A stretch of 64,000 bases of DNA, taken from assembly GCA_942159475.1 (NCBI GenBank), contig OW804100.1:10228646-10292645 (forward strand), read 5' to 3'. Of this stretch, positions 26,390 to 39,304 are shown one piece after another. Each line of letters opens with the position of its first letter. The first letter of the stretch is position 1. The position numbers were made by a program, and so were the translations under genes. The notes beneath the pieces are model-generated. The model made no database searches. It saw only the letters and a program-made list of their open reading frames with translations, and was not told where the DNA came from. The DNA is from Sthenelais limicola (Eukaryota; Annelida; Polychaeta; Phyllodocida; Sigalionidae).

Positions 26390-28781
26390 GTAAGAAAAAG
26401 GCTTCGTAAGGGAACAGTAGGAACTAATTTGTTCCCACTATTGCCTTTTAACCTTAGGCCAGATGAGGAGGCTTTGTAATGCTCAATGTGTGATTGTTCA
26501 AAAAAGGTTATGTGTGTGTTTTTTTATGACTACACGCTCCCTAAACATGGTGCTTCCCCACATGTATTATGCTTTACCTGACAATGTTTTGTGTCCTGAT
26601 GAAATGGAGGTCGGTTCAATCTTAACAATATGGTCCCCGAGCGTAGGCCGCTGACATTTAATATCCCAATATTTTCCGAATTGATTTTGAATTTCAAATC
26701 ACCCACCTCCATAAATTGGCATACAGGACTTACGTAGTTATTAACAATACAGTCTTGATTTTATGTTTGTTGTTTTTTGACATTTAATTCGACTGAAAGT
26801 TCATTCTCATCTATGGCCTATATCATTTCACAAGGGTTTGTTGAACATGTGCTATATTTACGCCTTAGCTCCATCAATCATATAACTATGACGACCCCGA
26901 GTTGCAAGATGGCGGATCTTCCTATTCAGCAGGTAGCAGGGCAACCCATAGTGCCCATTTTGTACATATTGCAGTTATACTATTAATGGTTATTCCGTTT
27001 CCTTACTATAATTATGTATTCCTGTATTCCTGTTTACTCTTCTCCACTTCAATTATATTTTTCCAGATAAAGGAATCTTCAAATGTAGAGCTTATCTTCA
27101 GTCAGCATTACTCACATTATCTCGGCATAGAGGGCCTATTGTATAATAATTTTGTGCTTTAATTACGATGTTGGATTTGTATTTGAGGGTCTAGAGGCTA
27201 TGACAAAATGACTTCGTGAATATTTATTCTGAGGTTTTAAAACACCACCAGATATATTACCCTGATTCCCATGAATGTATAATGTCACAATTAGCGATGA
27301 ATATTTAACATGAATATTCTTCGAAATTATTCTACAATGAGCCCTGAATTAAGTATAAATTTATAAATACATTTTGTAGGAGTTAAGTTCGCGATATTAA
27401 AATGAATTAATGATTGTTTTTGGATGATGATACACGTATCTTCATATATGTTGATGTTAAAGGATATAACCTTAGAGTCATATGTTCCATATTACTCTAA
27501 GATATAGCTTAGAAAAAAACTCTAGTCGAATGAGGGCATAGCAGGTTGCATCAAAAACTGTACATGTATATGTATCGCATACTGAAAGTGGGATGGTTTA
27601 AGGCATCCAAACGATTAGTTATATGAGAACGTCGTGTAAGTTGAATAACAATTATACAGATTGCTTCAGCCCGGGGTAGGTATTCCGATAGTCTGAGCCA
27701 GTAATGAGAAACAAAGCTATTCTATAGCAATCCCGGTGTTTGTGTGCAAACGCTAGGACATGAATACTAGTCCGAGTAGTCGGTGCGATTAAAAATAGAC
27801 TAAAATTTCACAAGTCTGTGGACTATTTCAATAAAATTGTCTAGCCCTGTCTATACCTCTGAGATCTTTAAGTTCTAACAAACCAAACTAACCTAAAAAT
27901 TGAAAGAAAAACAGCTTCTAACTATTCATTTTTGTCCCTTAGTTTTGAGAAAAAGGGAAACAAACTCACGAATGCTGAGTTTCATAAAGAGGTTCATTGT
28001 GGCCCTTGGACCTATCTGTGCTCTCCACTTGTCTCTAGTTACGGTAGATTTATGCAAATTTCCGATATTTTATAGCCACATCTACTGTTTATACTGGGGT
28101 CTACTGATCGCACTCAATACGTTGTCTGTTGTAACGAAGTTTATTTACATCCAAGTACAATTTCAACATACCATTCAAATGGGGACCAGCTAGGACCTTG
28201 CTTACACGACCTGCGGAAACTGGATCATGAAAGTAGCTATGTTCTTATGTAATCCTGGATTTGAGGTCAATCAGCAGAGGTTACAAATAGGCTTTGAACA
28301 GCTTTGTTTATATTGAAGACGTTAATGTCACTCATTCACTAGAATGAGACATCTCGCTATAGAAATTATAGGATACGGATGTTAGATCAGAAAGGGATAA
28401 TTTCATGCAAATGACACATCAGGTTGTATACAGTAATTGTTACCTGCAACTCGTTTGCCTATTTGCATTAGACTTCTCCAGTTGTTTGCCTTGTTCACAT
28501 AAGTCAATCCATGATTTAAACCCTCCAGAATGAACCATAGTTATATGATTAATTGTGGCAAAATGCATAAACGCACGTGAGTATATGGTTTACTGGCATA
28601 AATCAGGCAATTATTAGATCGATTCTGCGAAATTACAATAATGAGAATTGATGGTCAATGTGGTGGTCTGGCGCCGGCATCTGTGGAGCTGCAGGAGGCA
28701 ACGTGCATCCACAATAAGAGTCAGGATATTATACTCTTATACATGACAATAATTGTCACTTGACCATGGGTTACCTTTCAC

Positions 28782-29165
28782 ACTACACCTCTCAAAGCGC
28801 TTCGAAGCGCTTCCTAGAGGTCGGTTCTATTCACACTGCACTCTTAAGCGCTTCCAAACCGAATCCAAAGTGAAGTGAAGTGGTTTCTACAATCCACCTA
28901 CTTGAGGTGAATTATATAAACCGCTTCGCTTCACTTCGCTTTCTCAGTGCTAATTCTGCTAGTGTGAATGGAACCGAAGCGTCATCGTCATCGGCGTCAT
29001 CGATCTTATAAACACATAGGAAAGTGTACAGCGACCATGCTTGTAGTCTGAATAGAACCGACTTAGTGAAAGCGCTTCGAAGCGCTTTCTGAGTACAGTC
29101 TGCATGGTGCGAATTATATAAACAAGTTCGCAACGATTCGCTACGCTTCACTTCGGTTGTGTAGT
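28782..29165. mobile_element. MITE-like palindrome-rich element with internal repeats
   Basis: The ends are ACTACAC and GTGTAGT, followed inward by loosely matching sequence. The palindrome AGCGCTTCGAAGCGCT occurs near both ends (28797-28812 and about 29072-29087). The two halves share GAATTATATAAAC followed by CGCTTCACTTCG, so the element contains an internal direct duplication. No coding capacity and no clear target duplication. It lies in the inferred intron. Confidence 0.45.
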
Positions 29166-30359
29166 TAGAAACGGAAAGTAACTGAAATAAGCTGACACAA
29201 GTTGTGAATACTTTAAAACAGCAACACAGTAATAGAATAATAATGAAATGATTCTAGTTCATTTCGTAATCTCAATGGAGGGGAATCGAGTGCAAAATCC
29301 TAGGTGAAATAGACGGTGGGAATATTTCAAAAGACAAAGACAAGCCTTAAAATCCAATTGGAGTATGGCTGTTGCGCTCAGATAACTCCAGTAGACAAGC
29401 GGTTGATTGGTATCGGGAGAATACTAAAGTGATACTACATGTGCGAGCTAGACAAGTTCGCTAAGGTCTAAAAGGACTTTATTAGTGGATGGATGGGACA
29501 AGCTCTGACGTTAATAGGCTGGTCATATTTGGTAATCAAAATAGAATCAGAATCAGCAAAGGGTCGACTATGTGTTAGTAATTAAAAATATCTGAATGAA
29601 AACTCCCTATAGGACTAAACAGAATGCATCGTAATTAGATTATTCCAAAATACAAGATAATCAAATATGGTCTAAATCCCTCCTGCCTAATCATTGTCTC
29701 ACCGTTAGTCCTTGAGTTACCGATGAATAAATTAGCCTCGTGATAGTTCAAGGTTGCACAATAGTGTGTCAGAACTTGACGGACTAATAATAGTTATATA
29801 TGGGTTGTTCGCCCATTACATGAGGTTGCAAAGTCCAGTAAGTATTCCGCCGAGAGTTGGTTGTAAATACTGAGCGATAGTGTGTAACACATACATACGT
29901 TCATTGCCTGGGCTGGTTTCTCTCTTGACCCCACCCACCTCACAGTAGCATGTGCATGAATGCACTCGCTTAGAAGTGCCTGTTGTGATTGCCCTTGTAT
30001 CTTCCTTATTAGACATCAAACACCATAATTATTTAGGACGAGATTTCCCTTATTGCATATACGTTGTGGTCAGGACCTTTAATTTTTTTGACATATAAGT
30101 AATTGCTTCAAATGAACGTTGGAATGATCACTTTTGTAGTAATACCGCTATCTATGGTGGAAGGTGCGACAGTCCTTTTAGCTGAGAATTACCCTGAGGG
30201 CCTTTTAACAAAGGTGTTTGTCGCTGTAAGTCCAGGAGAGCGTGTCCCACCAGAAAGTGCATGGTAGCTGGCCGTAATAGATTTGAAGCCCTTATAGAAC
30301 TCTTTAAATTATTACTAGGATATTATATTATTGAGCAGATAATGAAACCTTAGGCTATT

Positions 30360-30547
30360 TAAAAGATTTCCTGCCTTCCCCACACCTCTACATAGAGCCC
30401 ACCCACCCGCCTACTAAGCCATGTAGGTTCTATTGTCATACCGCCTACATGGCACCCTGCGCGAGAAAATAAATAGCAGCTGTGAGCTTGTTTCGAACGT
30501 GCAACCTTGCGTGTGGGAGGCGGACGCTCTGCCACAGAGCTAGTTCC
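30360..30547 (-). mobile_element. tRNA-derived SINE-like element
   Basis: Read on the minus strand from 30547, the sequence resembles a tRNA head. It has an A-box-like TAGCTCTGTGG (about 30532-30542) and a B-box-like ACGTTCGAAAC (30490-30500), separated by about 30 bp. These are the internal RNA polymerase III promoter boxes. The acceptor stem does not pair and the sequence continues into an unrelated body, so this is a SINE head and not a functional tRNA gene. The 3' end is uncertain. It lies in antisense orientation in the inferred intron. Confidence 0.6.
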
Positions 30548-33500
30548 CAAGGTTGAGAGTTTTAGGCTTCATTCTACTGCTGATCTAGAGTGTGTTTGAA
30601 TGGATGGGTAGGCATAGGGCCGACTCTTGATGTGTGGGACGATATGTGCATGGGACTGGACTAGTAGCTAAATGAAATGTCTGTCAGTGTTTACATCCAT
30701 TGGAATAACGTTACTCTAGGGTTTGCCGGCATTATTTAGTGAATTAACTGGAGGTATGCAAGACCCGGTATGTGTCTAAAGAAAAGTATCATACATAAGT
30801 GGTGCTGGACATGACAAGCGACTTCACATGGTGTTTTTAGGCTGTAGGAGGTTTACATTGGTTTCCCGTAATTAAGGGAGGCAGTGTAGTGGGGAGGCTT
30901 TTGTTCCAGTGATGTGGTCCTGAGATTGTGTTTTACCCTTACGGCTTATCAGCTGGACACGGCACCTGTTCATCTAGTTTCAGTTCCTCCAAAGGTGGTG
31001 TTGTTAAGTGGGGTTATGAACCTGTGCATGTTTACAGCCTCCTGTGTGCATTTTAGTAAAGACTGCAATAATAGATGGAGCATGACGTGTTCCATGCTAT
31101 AACAGGATTCTCCCAATTGGTTGGTATGGCGTAGGCCTACTCATTACCTAACAACAGGTTTAAACTAAAGATTACCATTTATAAGCCTCCTAATACGTAA
31201 CCCACCAAGGTGACAATATACGACCATTTGGTGCAGCCGAGATCAAATTCAATAGGTCAAAACATAGACCATATTGTTCATAGGGCATACAATATTTTCC
31301 CATATTCACTGCCCCCAACTGGCATACTATAATGTTAGTTGTAAAGGTTGGTTATTAGTGGAAATGTATTGACGTTTCTCTCTAGTGAAAGTTTATACCC
31401 CATTGCTAGACACCGGATCAGATGATGGTGCTTTATTTCTTCTCCGCCAATAAAAGAGTTGAGTGAGATATAACAGGCAAACAAGCTTCCTAGCCCTGCT
31501 GGGCTTCTGGGTTCCTAACGACTCACTCAGGCCTATTAGCCCAGAAAGGACTCCCCGAGAAACCATATAAATGTAGTATTTACTAAATGTGCCTCTGGTC
31601 TCTATGGCAGACACAAGTGCACTGGGCCTATTATGCAATAATGGGATCATTTTGTTGGTTTCTCTCATTATCGTCCAGAAAGTATTCCTTTTCATAGCTA
31701 AGTATTGGGAATTGTGAGTGGTTGAACATGTTATTGCTAGGTTTCTTAATTACTGTGTCTGTAACCTGACTTGTGCTGACAATGAATACAATCTGTGCTA
31801 ATGCTGGGGGCACAAGTTCGTCACATTCTACTTACTGAGCAATCCCTTGGTCGATTATACTTCTAATTCTTATATAGCATATATGCAGCAGAATATTGAG
31901 TTGTTTTTTCGTAATAGCAGAGAATGTAGCTTTAACTCGTTTCAAGAGATTCTCAGTTATGGATCGTCGCTAAGTCGATTAATGTTCCTAAACCATGAGA
32001 CTATAGAAGCATATAGCTTATCAGATCATGCAAGTTGTGGCTATGTTTGCATGGCGTCCCATGCACGTGAAGAAGAAGTTCATGGAGTTACATTGTGCTC
32101 ACGTACATTTAATTTCCCTTTATTCTCTCGCTGCTTCCCCATCTCCCCCTGCTCGTCATTCCCAGCTCTAAACAAAGCGAATTACCCTTTAGGTTATGGA
32201 ACGCATGTGGAGCGCAATGTTGCTTCACAATTCGCATTGTCATTGTAACAGCTTCGTGCAGTGCTTATTTATGTCGTGTGGCCTGCGCTACATGCTACCC
32301 ACACCTGTACCGTCACCTTGATTTTGGCTTTAATCAATTTATTACTTTTTGATGGTTTGATATCATACAAGTTGCGGATTTGAGCAATGATATAAAGTAA
32401 ATATTGCTAGCTGGGTATAGAAATCCTCATTATTGTCACCAAGGTTCTGTAGATGTCTGGGAGATACTATCTAATTTATGATACATCGTCGTGCTAGCTC
32501 AAGTAGAAAATGAAGCATCCTGAGGACAAATGGCTTCTGCGAATCTCATTCTTGCTGGGGTATGCCAGAGATATGAAATGTTTAAATTCATCTCATGTCT
32601 TCACTAATGCCTATTCCATCTTATATGGTGGGTCATATACAAGAAATGATTCGCCTTTGCTTTTCATCAGTGTACTGTCATAATCTGGTTTCAGTCCTAA
32701 ACTAGACATGGGCCAGGACTTTAAGTGGTCATTTCAGATAAAGCCTCAGATTTATATGAAATGATTTGCCCTATAACTTTGTAATTTGTTTCAGATGCGT
32801 AATAACTCTCTTCGTCAAGATTAACTTTGTGTCCCTGTCGCCGGTGGTCGTGAATTTTAATGTTACGTGTTTTACCATCCCTTGATAAATACTAACGTCG
32901 ACCCGTGCACCGTGGTACAAAACGAAAGTAACATATTTGGGACCGGCGCAATGGGCTAAACGTGAAAATTCCTTAATCTAGTTCTCCACTCTCTTGGCAA
33001 ATATTTGATGTGGAAGAAACCCTGGAGTTAGATGGGTTTGTATTATAGTTGACCACACGAACGCAGCTCTTCTCAAGATATAGTACTGTAGATAGACCCA
33101 TATATATGCATCCTTACAGTCAAGACATCAATACTTTGGCATCTAGAGGCGATGAGAAAGATTAAATGAGATAGCGCGTCTCATTTAACTGTAACATTCT
33201 TGGGAAAGCGACAGATCTTCTTTTAAATAAGAAACGACTAATAACAGGACAATTATGCCGGCTTGTTTCCTTGGCGTCAATATGTTCATGTGAAAATTGC
33301 ACGAGCCAACGATGCTAGTGCTGATTTAGAATAAATTGACATAGATTTGAGAACCTGGAGTAAAAAGAAGGGCAAGAAGTATTCGTGCCAGAGAAGGGAC
33401 AGAATACTAAGTTTAAGCGTTAAAAGCTTTTTCAATAGCCTCAGAAACTGCCAAGCAATATGAAGAGGACATGCCATGAATTTAACGCTTCAAGTTGCAG

Positions 33501-35085
33501 AATTTCACGTTGATTTAATCTTGAGTAATTAATACCAGTTCATGGCCACGTGGTTTATAACCGATGACGGGCATTATTCGCTATAATTAATACGTGGGGT
33601 GTGAACACGAATTGTCTATAATAAACCAATACAAGTTATACACTATAGGTGGTCTCAATTTCAGTACCCAGTCAATCATAATCGGCATCTTACCAAGCAT
33701 ACAAGAATGACTTGAAATTGGTGCAAATATCATTCGCCTTAATGCATGGCTTTAACTAAGGGTTAGGATGACTTTTAATAGAACAACCAGATTTAGCCGT
33801 ATAGGTTTTAATAGCGGCCAATCGATTTAGAGCTATTTAGCAAAGCTGCCATTGTCTTTGTTCATCTACAAAGATTCAATGGGTAGAGCTTAAAACGTAT
33901 CTCGATATTACGCAAACATTCCACAGTTGATGAACGTATGGGTTCAGTGTCATTGCTGAAAATCTTTTAATTTCGCGATGTAATTAAGGAACAAACTGAT
34001 GAATAGACTTAGAATAAGAATAAGAATAAAGGATGCATCCATGAACTTCTTATTGTTTCTCGTAATTATGCCTGATCTGACTGGCACATTATGAAATGTC
34101 GAAGCGGTCCATTATATATATGTCTTGTGTTATTGAACAGACCAAAACCTTGACATTAAGAAAAAATAGTTTCGCCCTCCTCCCTACAACGAAAAACAGC
34201 AGAGATGAAGGTTACTGACGTAGACAGTCAGTCATTCGCCAGCCGTCTAGCTTCTCCATAAAAAGAAGTTAATTTCTAATGCAGGCCCCTCGGCTATTGA
34301 CAAACTGTTTTGTGTTCTTAAGTTCGGTGCTTTTCCGCACAATGTTTGAAGAGTATTTAAGTTGCCCTTGGCTTCTCTTGAACTAGATTGGCGTCTCTCC
34401 TCAGGGAGGCTAAGGTACCTCTGGAACTTTACTTGAGAGAGATCACAATCTAATTGAATTGGCATCCATAGGTGTTCCCCTCTCCCGACTGTAAAAGCCC
34501 CTAGGTTACAATTTACTGCTGGGGGTGGTTACACCTAGTTTGATTTAGCACCCACAAGTTGATGTGAAAGTAGGACTTTATTTGACAGGTGGCTCGAAAA
34601 AAGAACTACCGTATCGTAACTTGAAAACTACTTTCATTCATTATAGTCTGCGTGCGATGTGCATGGGAAAGCTCTTGGTTTTACAAAGGTATCGATGGAG
34701 CTTGGACAACTGATATGACATGTACTTCGTAGACCTGTAACTTACTTGTATAAAGTATTCTTAAATACAACCAAACAAATCCTGTTGAATTAGATTTTAA
34801 GACCGTTGTTATTCTCACTAAAGATAATTATTATTACCTCAATTCATTTGGGTTCACAGAAACCCTTGCAATTATCAATACATATGAGGTTTTCAGAGCG
34901 ATGATACACATTGGAAAAGCTATTCTTTGTGTTTCTATTGATGAAATGTCACGTTTTAAATCCTCTTTAATTCATACCTTTCTACATTCAAAAACATTCC
35001 TACTTGAAGAAGGACAATCAAATGAACGCTGCCAGGAAGTCATTATACTCTCATTAATATTCATATTTTATTTGCTCTTTTACAG

Positions 35086-35223
35086 ATTCAGAATCGCTAC
35101 AATATAGTGAGAGCAACATCGATGCAGAATGCCAGCAGTGTAGTCCTTAACGCTAATGAAATAATGCAGGAAGCCATGCGGGATGTGGAGAGACTCTCTA
35201 ACAAATCAGCAAAACGGGTTTAA
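35086..35223 (+). CDS. terminal coding exon of the same unidentified host gene (45 codons plus stop)
   Basis: The acceptor is TTTGCTCTTTTACAG at 35071-35085, a strong pyrimidine tract plus AG. Read in phase 0, which matches the donor at 26389, the exon encodes 45 residues and ends in TAA at 35221-35223. The peptide is polar and helix-prone (for example NANEIMQEAMRDVERLSNKSAK) and could be the end of a coiled coil. An AATAAA lies 178 bp past the stop, so this looks like the 3' end of the transcript. The protein family is not recognised. Confidence 0.75.
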   Translation: MQNRYNIVRATSMQNASSVVLNANEIMQEAMRDVERLSNKSAKRV

Positions 35224-35425
35224 GCACGTGGTCGATTTTACGACATCTACTCCCATCTACTACGCTCTTGATTTCTCTCTATAGTACACCCTTAATTAAT
35301 GTAACTCTGGTTCCGATATAGTTTATTCATACTACCACGGTCTGCTCCTCACCAGACAACCACCCGTCCTTTCCGTTGATGTGTTGTCAGTCGAAGTCTC
35401 AATAAAGGTTCGGAAAAGATTCTGT
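35224..35425 (+). other. 3' UTR of the host gene (extent approximate)
   Basis: This sequence runs from the TAA stop at 35221-35223 through the polyadenylation signal at 35401. The cleavage site is inferred to be 10-25 bases after the signal; a short GT-rich stretch (TTCTGTGTAG) follows. Confidence 0.55.
35401..35406 (+). terminator. polyadenylation signal AATAAA
   Basis: This canonical hexamer lies 178 bp downstream of the stop codon at 35223 and is followed by a GT-rich stretch near 35421-35430. A second AATAAA at about 36184 could serve as an alternative distal signal. Confidence 0.65.
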
Positions 35426-35490
35426 GTAGACAATTTCCTGAATGGTATATACTACTGAAGACTTGTTAATCGTCATTGACAAAACTGCAC

Positions 35491-35514
35491 ATGTATGTAT
35501 GTATGTATGTATGT
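35491..35514. repeat. (ATGT)6 microsatellite
   Basis: Six tandem ATGT units, just past the host gene's polyadenylation signal. Confidence 0.9.
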
Positions 35515-38098
35515 AAATAATGGTAATACTGAACTTGAAGAAGAGCTCTGTAAGAGTCTCTTGCTGGTGGAATAAAACTAACCAATGTTTTAATCTAATT
35601 AAAGGAATGTGATATTATCTTAAATTATGTGGCAAACAATTTAGAATTTGCCTTTTAAATCGACTGCCTTTCTGACGAAAGCCGAAAGTTCATTGTCTTT
35701 AGTTTTGGCTAGTATTATGTTAGATAATAGGAATGTGTTTTGCTTAAAACTTACTTAAATATTAGTGAAATTATTAGAAAGCATATATACGTAACAATAA
35801 TACACCAATCCATAAATTGAGGACGTAATTTTGCCATTAACCATATTAATTAAGTGATTGATAACACTATTCTAATTGATGCTATTTTAAGTGGGGGTAA
35901 CCTAGTGTTAATGTAGCCTTTTTTGGCGATAGCTGTGATAATGCATTTGGGCATGGATACCCAGATAGACTATAATTGTTGTAACTTGCAAGTTTGTGCA
36001 ATCAACTAGTTACGCAATGAAACTATGCCGAGTGGTCGTGCTATTTAGTGTAGTGTCAAGAGGTGTTAAATTAAAACCTGGTCAGAAAAATCATCCTAGT
36101 TATTGTTAAGTGTGCTGTGTTTACTACATTTTAAGCTCTTGGATTACTCTCTGTAAATCAGCTATGTTACATTATTTATAGGCAATAAAGTATTCATTTC
36201 CAATTTAGCGTCCATATTTCATTTATAAATACAAAAGTCTTAAACTTTTCATGATTGCTAGTGTGATGCTCCTACTCAAGTTACTGATCATCCTTTTCAA
36301 ATCTTTTATTTCTGATAAGAATTGGATACGTGGGATCGAATTTCCTGCTGACTTTGTGACGTTTTGTTCATGACGATGGGAGGCAATATTATTTTTTGTG
36401 AACAGAAATTAATTTCAGGAAAGTTAATGGACTATTAGTATTGAAGTGGGCGAGCTCTCGCTGTGGGAAAACTAGTGATTCTGAAAGGCAGAACACGAGA
36501 GCATGTGAGATATGCACACCAAGGAGGCATGAAGTTAATTATTTATTCATGTTTGGATGTTGAATTGTAAATTCGTGATTGCAAATAACCTCTCAGTCAT
36601 ACTACCAACCGTCTTTTTAATAAACAGTAATCAACTGTTGCTTGGTAATCATACTTTGTATCGGATGCATCTTAATATTAAATTATCAATGGAAGAGTCG
36701 CATATTTCAGAATTATCAATTCTATTCGGCCGTAAATTCCATCACAAACTGCACCATATACACTGGATAGATTGGCCCTGTGTCGAAGAAGCTATAGCGG
36801 TTCTGTAATTATAGATATTATCTAGCAAATGGAACAGTTGCCAATGCTTGAAATGGCTCCAGGCGAAAGAAAAACGATGGAACAGAGATCAGAATCTAAC
36901 ATTTTTCCTGCATCAATATTAACAGCCGGGGCTTATCACTCGTTTACATGACGGTTACATAAATGGATTTCTTTGCAATATCATTGTCCTCCTTTGACTT
37001 TCAGATGGCTTACTTCCCGACTTGCCACATTTGTGTGTTGCATCGCTTGTGTGCCTCAATGTTAGAAGGATTCCTTTTTGATAACTTCAACCTAAAGAAA
37101 TTATCCAGAATTTCTATCAAAACATCGCCAGCATTGTTCATAGATGGATTCGTTCAAGGATTCGTTTGTTCATGACAGTCACGCATTACTTTAATTTGTC
37201 TTACTTATCATCCAAGGACACAACGTATTCTTCCCACGCACCTGTTTTTTCATGTGATCACGGACACATTTCCATCGGTTTTATTTTATAGACAAAGCGT
37301 GGCGCAAATATGACTTCCCCGGTAAAACCAGTATTTAGTGTGGGTGGCGTATTGTATTATTATTCCTTAAAAACACTCATTGTCCGTATCATTGGACCAC
37401 GCAGCGGATGTAGCCGGTGTGACAGATCAGCCAGAGATACCCTGCGATCAGTGGGTGTGACGCCAGTGTAGGAGGATTTGTTCACACCTAACACAGGCAA
37501 GTATAAGTTTCGTACCTCCTGCTGAACGTTGTGGCAAACTAGTAATTGCCCTGTCGCGCAATCCCCGCAGGGATTGATAGCAAGAGATACCTCCCAACTG
37601 CAGGAGTGATTGTAGGTCTGGAGCCAAGTAGCCGACCCACTGGCAAGAGCTTATAATTTTCATTTCCCACATCACGCTATGGCTTCTGGAGGTATACAAG
37701 AATTGTTTTTATGTAATAACCCTGCTACGATATAGCATAGAAAACACAGGAAATGAAGGGCCAGTGAAGTGTACTGAAACGATACTTCGATATGGTTTCC
37801 AACAACACATCTCTAAAATTTACATCCGGATTGGTGGAAGATGTCTGAAATTTTAGGTCCATTTGTGGGTCGTTTCTCCTGGCGTTTGAACCGGACAGTG
37901 AGTGATCATGACCTGCGGGGTTGTTCTAAGCATATTCATTCCTAACTTGATGGGGTCCAAAATATATCTGTTGATATATAGGCCTATCACTAGATAATGG
38001 GTTAAAATAATGTATTGAAGGTTTCCAATGTGGATTGTTTATTTTACTCCGATTTTTATCATCGTGGCTCGTGGCAGATTCATTGATCTGCCTAGTCT

Positions 38099-38103
38099 AT
38101 ATA

Positions 38104-38150
<47 letters not shown>
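38099..38150. repeat. compound (TA)n(TG)n microsatellite
   Basis: About 39 bases of TA repeat with one interruption, then (TG)n to 38150. The Ile/Tyr-rich frame across it is not coding. Confidence 0.9.
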
Positions 38151-38151
<1 letters not shown>

Positions 38152-38234
38152 CGCCTGTCAATCAAACTCCTGTCACAATTATCCCAACACAAATAGGTAC
38201 ACTTGGCCGGGTCAGAAGGTTGGAATACCACCAA

Positions 38235-38370
38235 AGCATGACGTCATTCTGTGGAATACCACTCTTTTTGACTGGGCCCTCACTTAGCTACAGAGTACAT
38301 CCACGAACGTGTAGATCTACGAATAGGAAAAGTTAGGAGCATTGTGCAAAGAGTGGCTATTCCTGCTCGT
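38235..38370. repeat. dispersed repeat fragment, second copy of the 16.3 kb family
   Basis: It is homologous over about 135 bp to 16330-16485: CATGACGTCA, TTTGACTGGGC, CCACGAACGTGTAGA, ATTGTGCAAAGAGTGGC and TATTCCTGCTCGT appear in the same order. Non-coding. Confidence 0.6.
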
Positions 38371-38599
38371 ATTAAATGTATTAAATGATATAGACACCAA
38401 GAACATTGCTCTTTGCAGTCTTGCTATTCTGGGTATGAATAAGTATAAGTCCTTGCTTTGAAAGGTTCTTAAAATACACCATAGGAAAGAGGACCCAGGC
38501 TTGTGAGTGCTAAGTACTGTCCAGAGGCTCTTTACTTCTATAACCAGAATGAACAGAAGGCAGACTCTTTAAAAAGGGAGGTAGAGGTAGAACTTCACA

Positions 38600-38860
38600 A
38601 GTTTTTTTTGGCCATAATATGCAGCCCACACCAAGCAACTGACTGGGCTACATCCCAGACAGTGGCTTAAATAGACTTTTTCCTTCACAGGCAATATAAA
38701 TAGTAAATGTATATTTATCATAATTTTTCTGTTACTATTCTCTGGGAATAATTTTCCTGTAGTTTCCCTAATCTGCCTGATGACCCCATCAAAGGGGCGA
38801 AACCATGTTGTGCCAAACACCATCAGTGATGGTGGAAGGGGCCCTCCCAACACTTAACCT
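38600..38860 (+). ncRNA. hammerhead-ribozyme-like core in a repeat-like segment (speculative)
   Basis: CTGATGA (38777-38783), CCCC-ATCAAA-GGGG (38784-38797), one C and GAAA (38799-38802) resemble the conserved core and stem II of a hammerhead ribozyme; such motifs are known in Penelope-like retroelements. Stems I and III do not pair convincingly by eye: only a GTT cleavage triplet with a one-pair stem III is possible. A second hairpin, CACCATC-A-GTGATGGTG, follows at 38819-38835. No reverse transcriptase ORF is nearby. Coincidence is possible. Confidence 0.25.
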
Positions 38861-39036
38861 AGCAATGGTTGCTAGGTGGATGACTAAAATAATAAACAAC
38901 AATGTTTTTATTTTTGTACCATCAATTAATTCATCTTTTGGGAATTAGGCCCTATATCCATTATTATATCATTTTTTAATGATGGGTGCAAATCTCAGGT
39001 GTTTGTCTGACATCACACCTGGATACCTGTGCACCT

Positions 39037-39054
39037 GTCTATGACGTCATAGAC
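39037..39054. promoter_or_regulatory. palindromic CRE-type site in an 18-bp palindrome
   Basis: GTCTATGACGTCATAGAC is a perfect palindrome centred on TGACGTCA, the full consensus site for CREB/ATF bZIP factors. There is no gene beside it that it could be tied to, so it may be chance. Confidence 0.3.
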
Positions 39055-39304
39055 TGTAGCGAGGTGAGATACACCGTCGCTGGGAGAGAGTTCCATCTCT
39101 CAGTACATGGTACGTAGCAGTTCAAAGGGAGCGGAGGGTCTTTTAGCTACGTTCACACACATAGAACTTCACAAGTGTTGCACAACATTCATTGTATCTA
39201 TATCTTAATAGGATAGCGTCAAATCCGTTATTTCCCCTATCTTCTCTGAAACCGATGAACAGATTGCTGAAATCTTTGAGGTGCACCATGCCACACATGG
39301 TACA

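Larger units (their letters stand above)
26390..35085 (+). other. inferred intron (about 8.7 kb)
   Basis: The interval runs from the GTAAGA donor at 26390 to the TTTTACAG acceptor at 35085. It contains a palindrome-rich MITE-like element (28782-29165) and a tRNA-derived SINE (about 30360-30547, minus strand). The rest (26390-28780, 29170-30360 and 30550-35085) is AT-rich, with no further exon I can support; the open frames there are short and show no family resemblance. Confidence 0.6.
35426..38234. other. no gene seen
   Basis: Downstream of the host gene; AT-rich with a second AATAAA near 36184. Only short frames. Confidence 0.55.

Noticed and set aside
30484..30547. functional tRNA gene
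   Set aside because: A- and B-box-like sequences exist, but the acceptor stem does not pair and the sequence continues as a SINE body.
31847..32248. 133-residue plus-strand open frame in the intron
   Set aside because: The composition looks random, I see no motif, and it lies between two exons of the supported gene without suitable splice signals.
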